NCBI RefSeq assembly: GCF_000814765.1
Contig: NZ_JWIC01000003.1
Span: 193,501-257,500 of the forward strand
Direction of reading: 5' to 3'
DNA length: 64,000 nt
Source: Pseudoalteromonas luteoviolacea
GTDB lineage: Bacteria; Pseudomonadota; Gammaproteobacteria; Enterobacterales; Alteromonadaceae
Below are positions 62,938-64,000 of this stretch, one piece after another. Every line of letters starts with the position of its first letter. Position 1 is the stretch's first letter. The notes under the pieces were generated by a model. It was not told the DNA's origin. It made no database searches and was given only the letters and a program-made list of their open reading frames with translations. A program made the position numbers and the translations under genes.

Positions 62938-64000
62938 TTATACCCAAGTTATTAACTGACCTTGTGCGATAAGATCCCTAGGTAGGTTGTTTTTAATCTT
63001 GTTTTTTTGCCATTTTCCAAGTCCTACAGGGGCACCGCATAAAGTGAGTATGACTTCCCCTGTTTGATTAGTTGGATTTTCTAAACGAACATCCTTACCT
63101 TGGAAGTACTCAGTCGCTTGTTTGTCGCTGAGTGCATGCACATTGGTTGCTGCCAAATGTCCGAAGGCAGTGGCAAGCTCGTGTTCAAGGCGAACGCCAT
63201 TTTTATGTATTGAACCGACCTTGATACCCAAGCGGGCATATTTGATTTTGTTTTGCACTTCTTCGAGCTTTTCTGGAAATAACCACAGCTCTTTATCTCT
63301 TTGCATGAGCGTGCCAGGAAGCTGCTTAATCTTAAACTGCTTTTTTAAATAGCTGGAAAAAGCTTGATGCGCTTTAGCTGCAAAGGGCTCGAATGGAAAT
63401 GCGCCTTTTTTGCGTTGCTGGTTGTGGTGCTCAACAGAGCTGATTTTCTTAAATTTAGCAATGAAGAACCCTTCACTGTCATAAATTTGAGGCCAGACGT
63501 GTAAGTACCCTTCGCTTGTGGTGGCCTGATTGGCATTTTCAAATAGATTGTCTAGTGGGATGATTTCGACAGCACCTGCAAATTCTTCGAGTAGAAATGT
63601 ACAAACTTGCTGATTTTCAAGTGGGGTGAGGGTGCACGTTGAATACACTAAACTGCCGCCCGGCTTTAAAGCTAAAAAAGCACTTCTGATGAGATCTTTT
63701 TGTACATTACTAATATCGACATTAGATTGAATAGACCAATTTTTAAGTGCACTCGCGTCTTTTCTGACTGTCCCTTCACCTGAGCAGGGGGCATCAAGTT
63801 GTATGTGGTCAAAACATTCATACATGTAATCACCAAAAATCTTGCCGTCAAAGTGTGATAATGCACAGTTAGCGATCCCCATGCGTTTCATATTAGCAGC
63901 GAGGACTTTTAAACGTGAAGATGAAAACTCATTGGCAACGAGTAAACCTTTGTTTTCCATTAAGGCACAAAGCTGTGACGTTTTAGAGCCCGGAGCGGCT
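62938..64000 (-). CDS. rsmF: 16S rRNA m5C1407 methyltransferase RsmF (5' end outside window)
   Basis: The visible 354 residues begin inside the gene: the frame is open to the window edge and reads [20 protein letters not shown], the SAM-binding motif I of this family. Further motifs are [14 protein letters not shown] (with Cys of the PC motif) and [16 protein letters not shown] (the catalytic TC). The C-terminal ~150 residues match the RsmF-specific PUA-like extension ([16 protein letters not shown] and [20 protein letters not shown]). It methylates C1407 of 16S rRNA in the 30S subunit. The start codon lies beyond 64000. Confidence 0.9.
   Translation of the reverse strand, partial: AAPGSKTSQLCALMENKGLLVANEFSSSRLKVLAANMKRMGIANCALSHFDGKIFGDYMYECFDHIQLDAPCSGEGTVRKDASALKNWSIQSNVDISNVQKDLIRSAFLALKPGGSLVYSTCTLTPLENQQVCTFLLEEFAGAVEIIPLDNLFENANQATTSEGYLHVWPQIYDSEGFFIAKFKKISSVEHHNQQRKKGAFPFEPFAAKAHQAFSSYLKKQFKIKQLPGTLMQRDKELWLFPEKLEEVQNKIKYARLGIKVGSIHKNGVRLEHELATAFGHLAATNVHALSDKQATEYFQGKDVRLENPTNQTGEVILTLCGAPVGLGKWQKNKIKNNLPRDLIAQGQLITWV

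Overview
The window reads as a chromosomal segment of a marine gammaproteobacterium, most probably Pseudoalteromonas or a close Alteromonadales relative. The reasons are moderate-to-low GC, two TonB-dependent receptors, an Alteromonadales-type lipoprotein, sensor and chemoreceptor repertoire, a gammaproteobacterial LexA box in front of umuDC, a gammaproteobacterial-type Zur box, and an RsmF-type rRNA methyltransferase. This is inferred from gene content; there is no rRNA or tRNA gene in the window, and no complete mobile element or CRISPR array was seen.

Layout. 0-3.2 kb: the 3' part of a secreted BNR/VPS10-type beta-propeller protein. 3.4-5.8 kb: a TonB receptor with a PepSY membrane protein, probably for iron uptake. 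5.9-7.3 kb: a Tat-exported PhoX/DUF839 protein. 7.4-9.3 kb: a zinc-response pair, zur with its own Zur box followed by a dihydroorotase whose metal-binding HxH is QxH. 9.4-17 kb: a beta-barrel protein, a small membrane protein, a PhyH-like dioxygenase, a BASS transporter, a second TonB receptor and a CodB-like permease, all on the minus strand. 17-18.3 kb: an RhlE-type helicase. 18.5-28.4 kb: two tandem, paralogous giant lipoproteins of 1349 and about 1887 residues that share domain order and promoter design; the second adds leucine-rich repeats.

28.5-40.4 kb is the most distinctive accessory region. On the left, three minus-strand genes encode a ThDP-dependent 2-oxo-acid decarboxylase, a metallo-beta-lactamase-fold hydrolase and a fungal-type GH15 glucoamylase. 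Divergent from these is a tightly packed plus-strand operon: GMC oxidoreductase, VioB-like ferritin-fold protein, small FAD-dehydrogenase subunit, IolE-like TIM barrel and a second sugar isomerase-like TIM barrel. It ends in a strong terminator. Just past it, on the opposite strand, lies an unlisted small gene of 56-57 codons with a strong ribosome binding site. Its product looks like a RiPP (lanthipeptide-type) precursor: a Lys/Leu/Ser leader, a triple-Gly segment and a core rich in Thr/Ser with four Cys. No LanB/LanC/LanM or radical-SAM enzyme lies nearby. A secreted fibrinogen-domain-like protein follows upstream of it.

41-64 kb: LexA-controlled umuDC; a cupin protein; a ScsB/DsbD-type thiol reductase overlapping a one-cysteine redoxin; DUF4174; an L,D-transpeptidase preceded by a four-codon leader ORF; a beta-lactamase-fold hydrolase; a hybrid histidine kinase; two alpha/beta hydrolases; a Cache chemoreceptor; an RDD protein; a HEAT-like protein; a tiny Sec-exported RTX-repeat protein; a COG0523 GTPase in which the CxCC motif reads SISS; a membrane protein; methionine aminopeptidase overlapping a ParD-like gene; and the 3' part of rsmF, which runs off the right edge.
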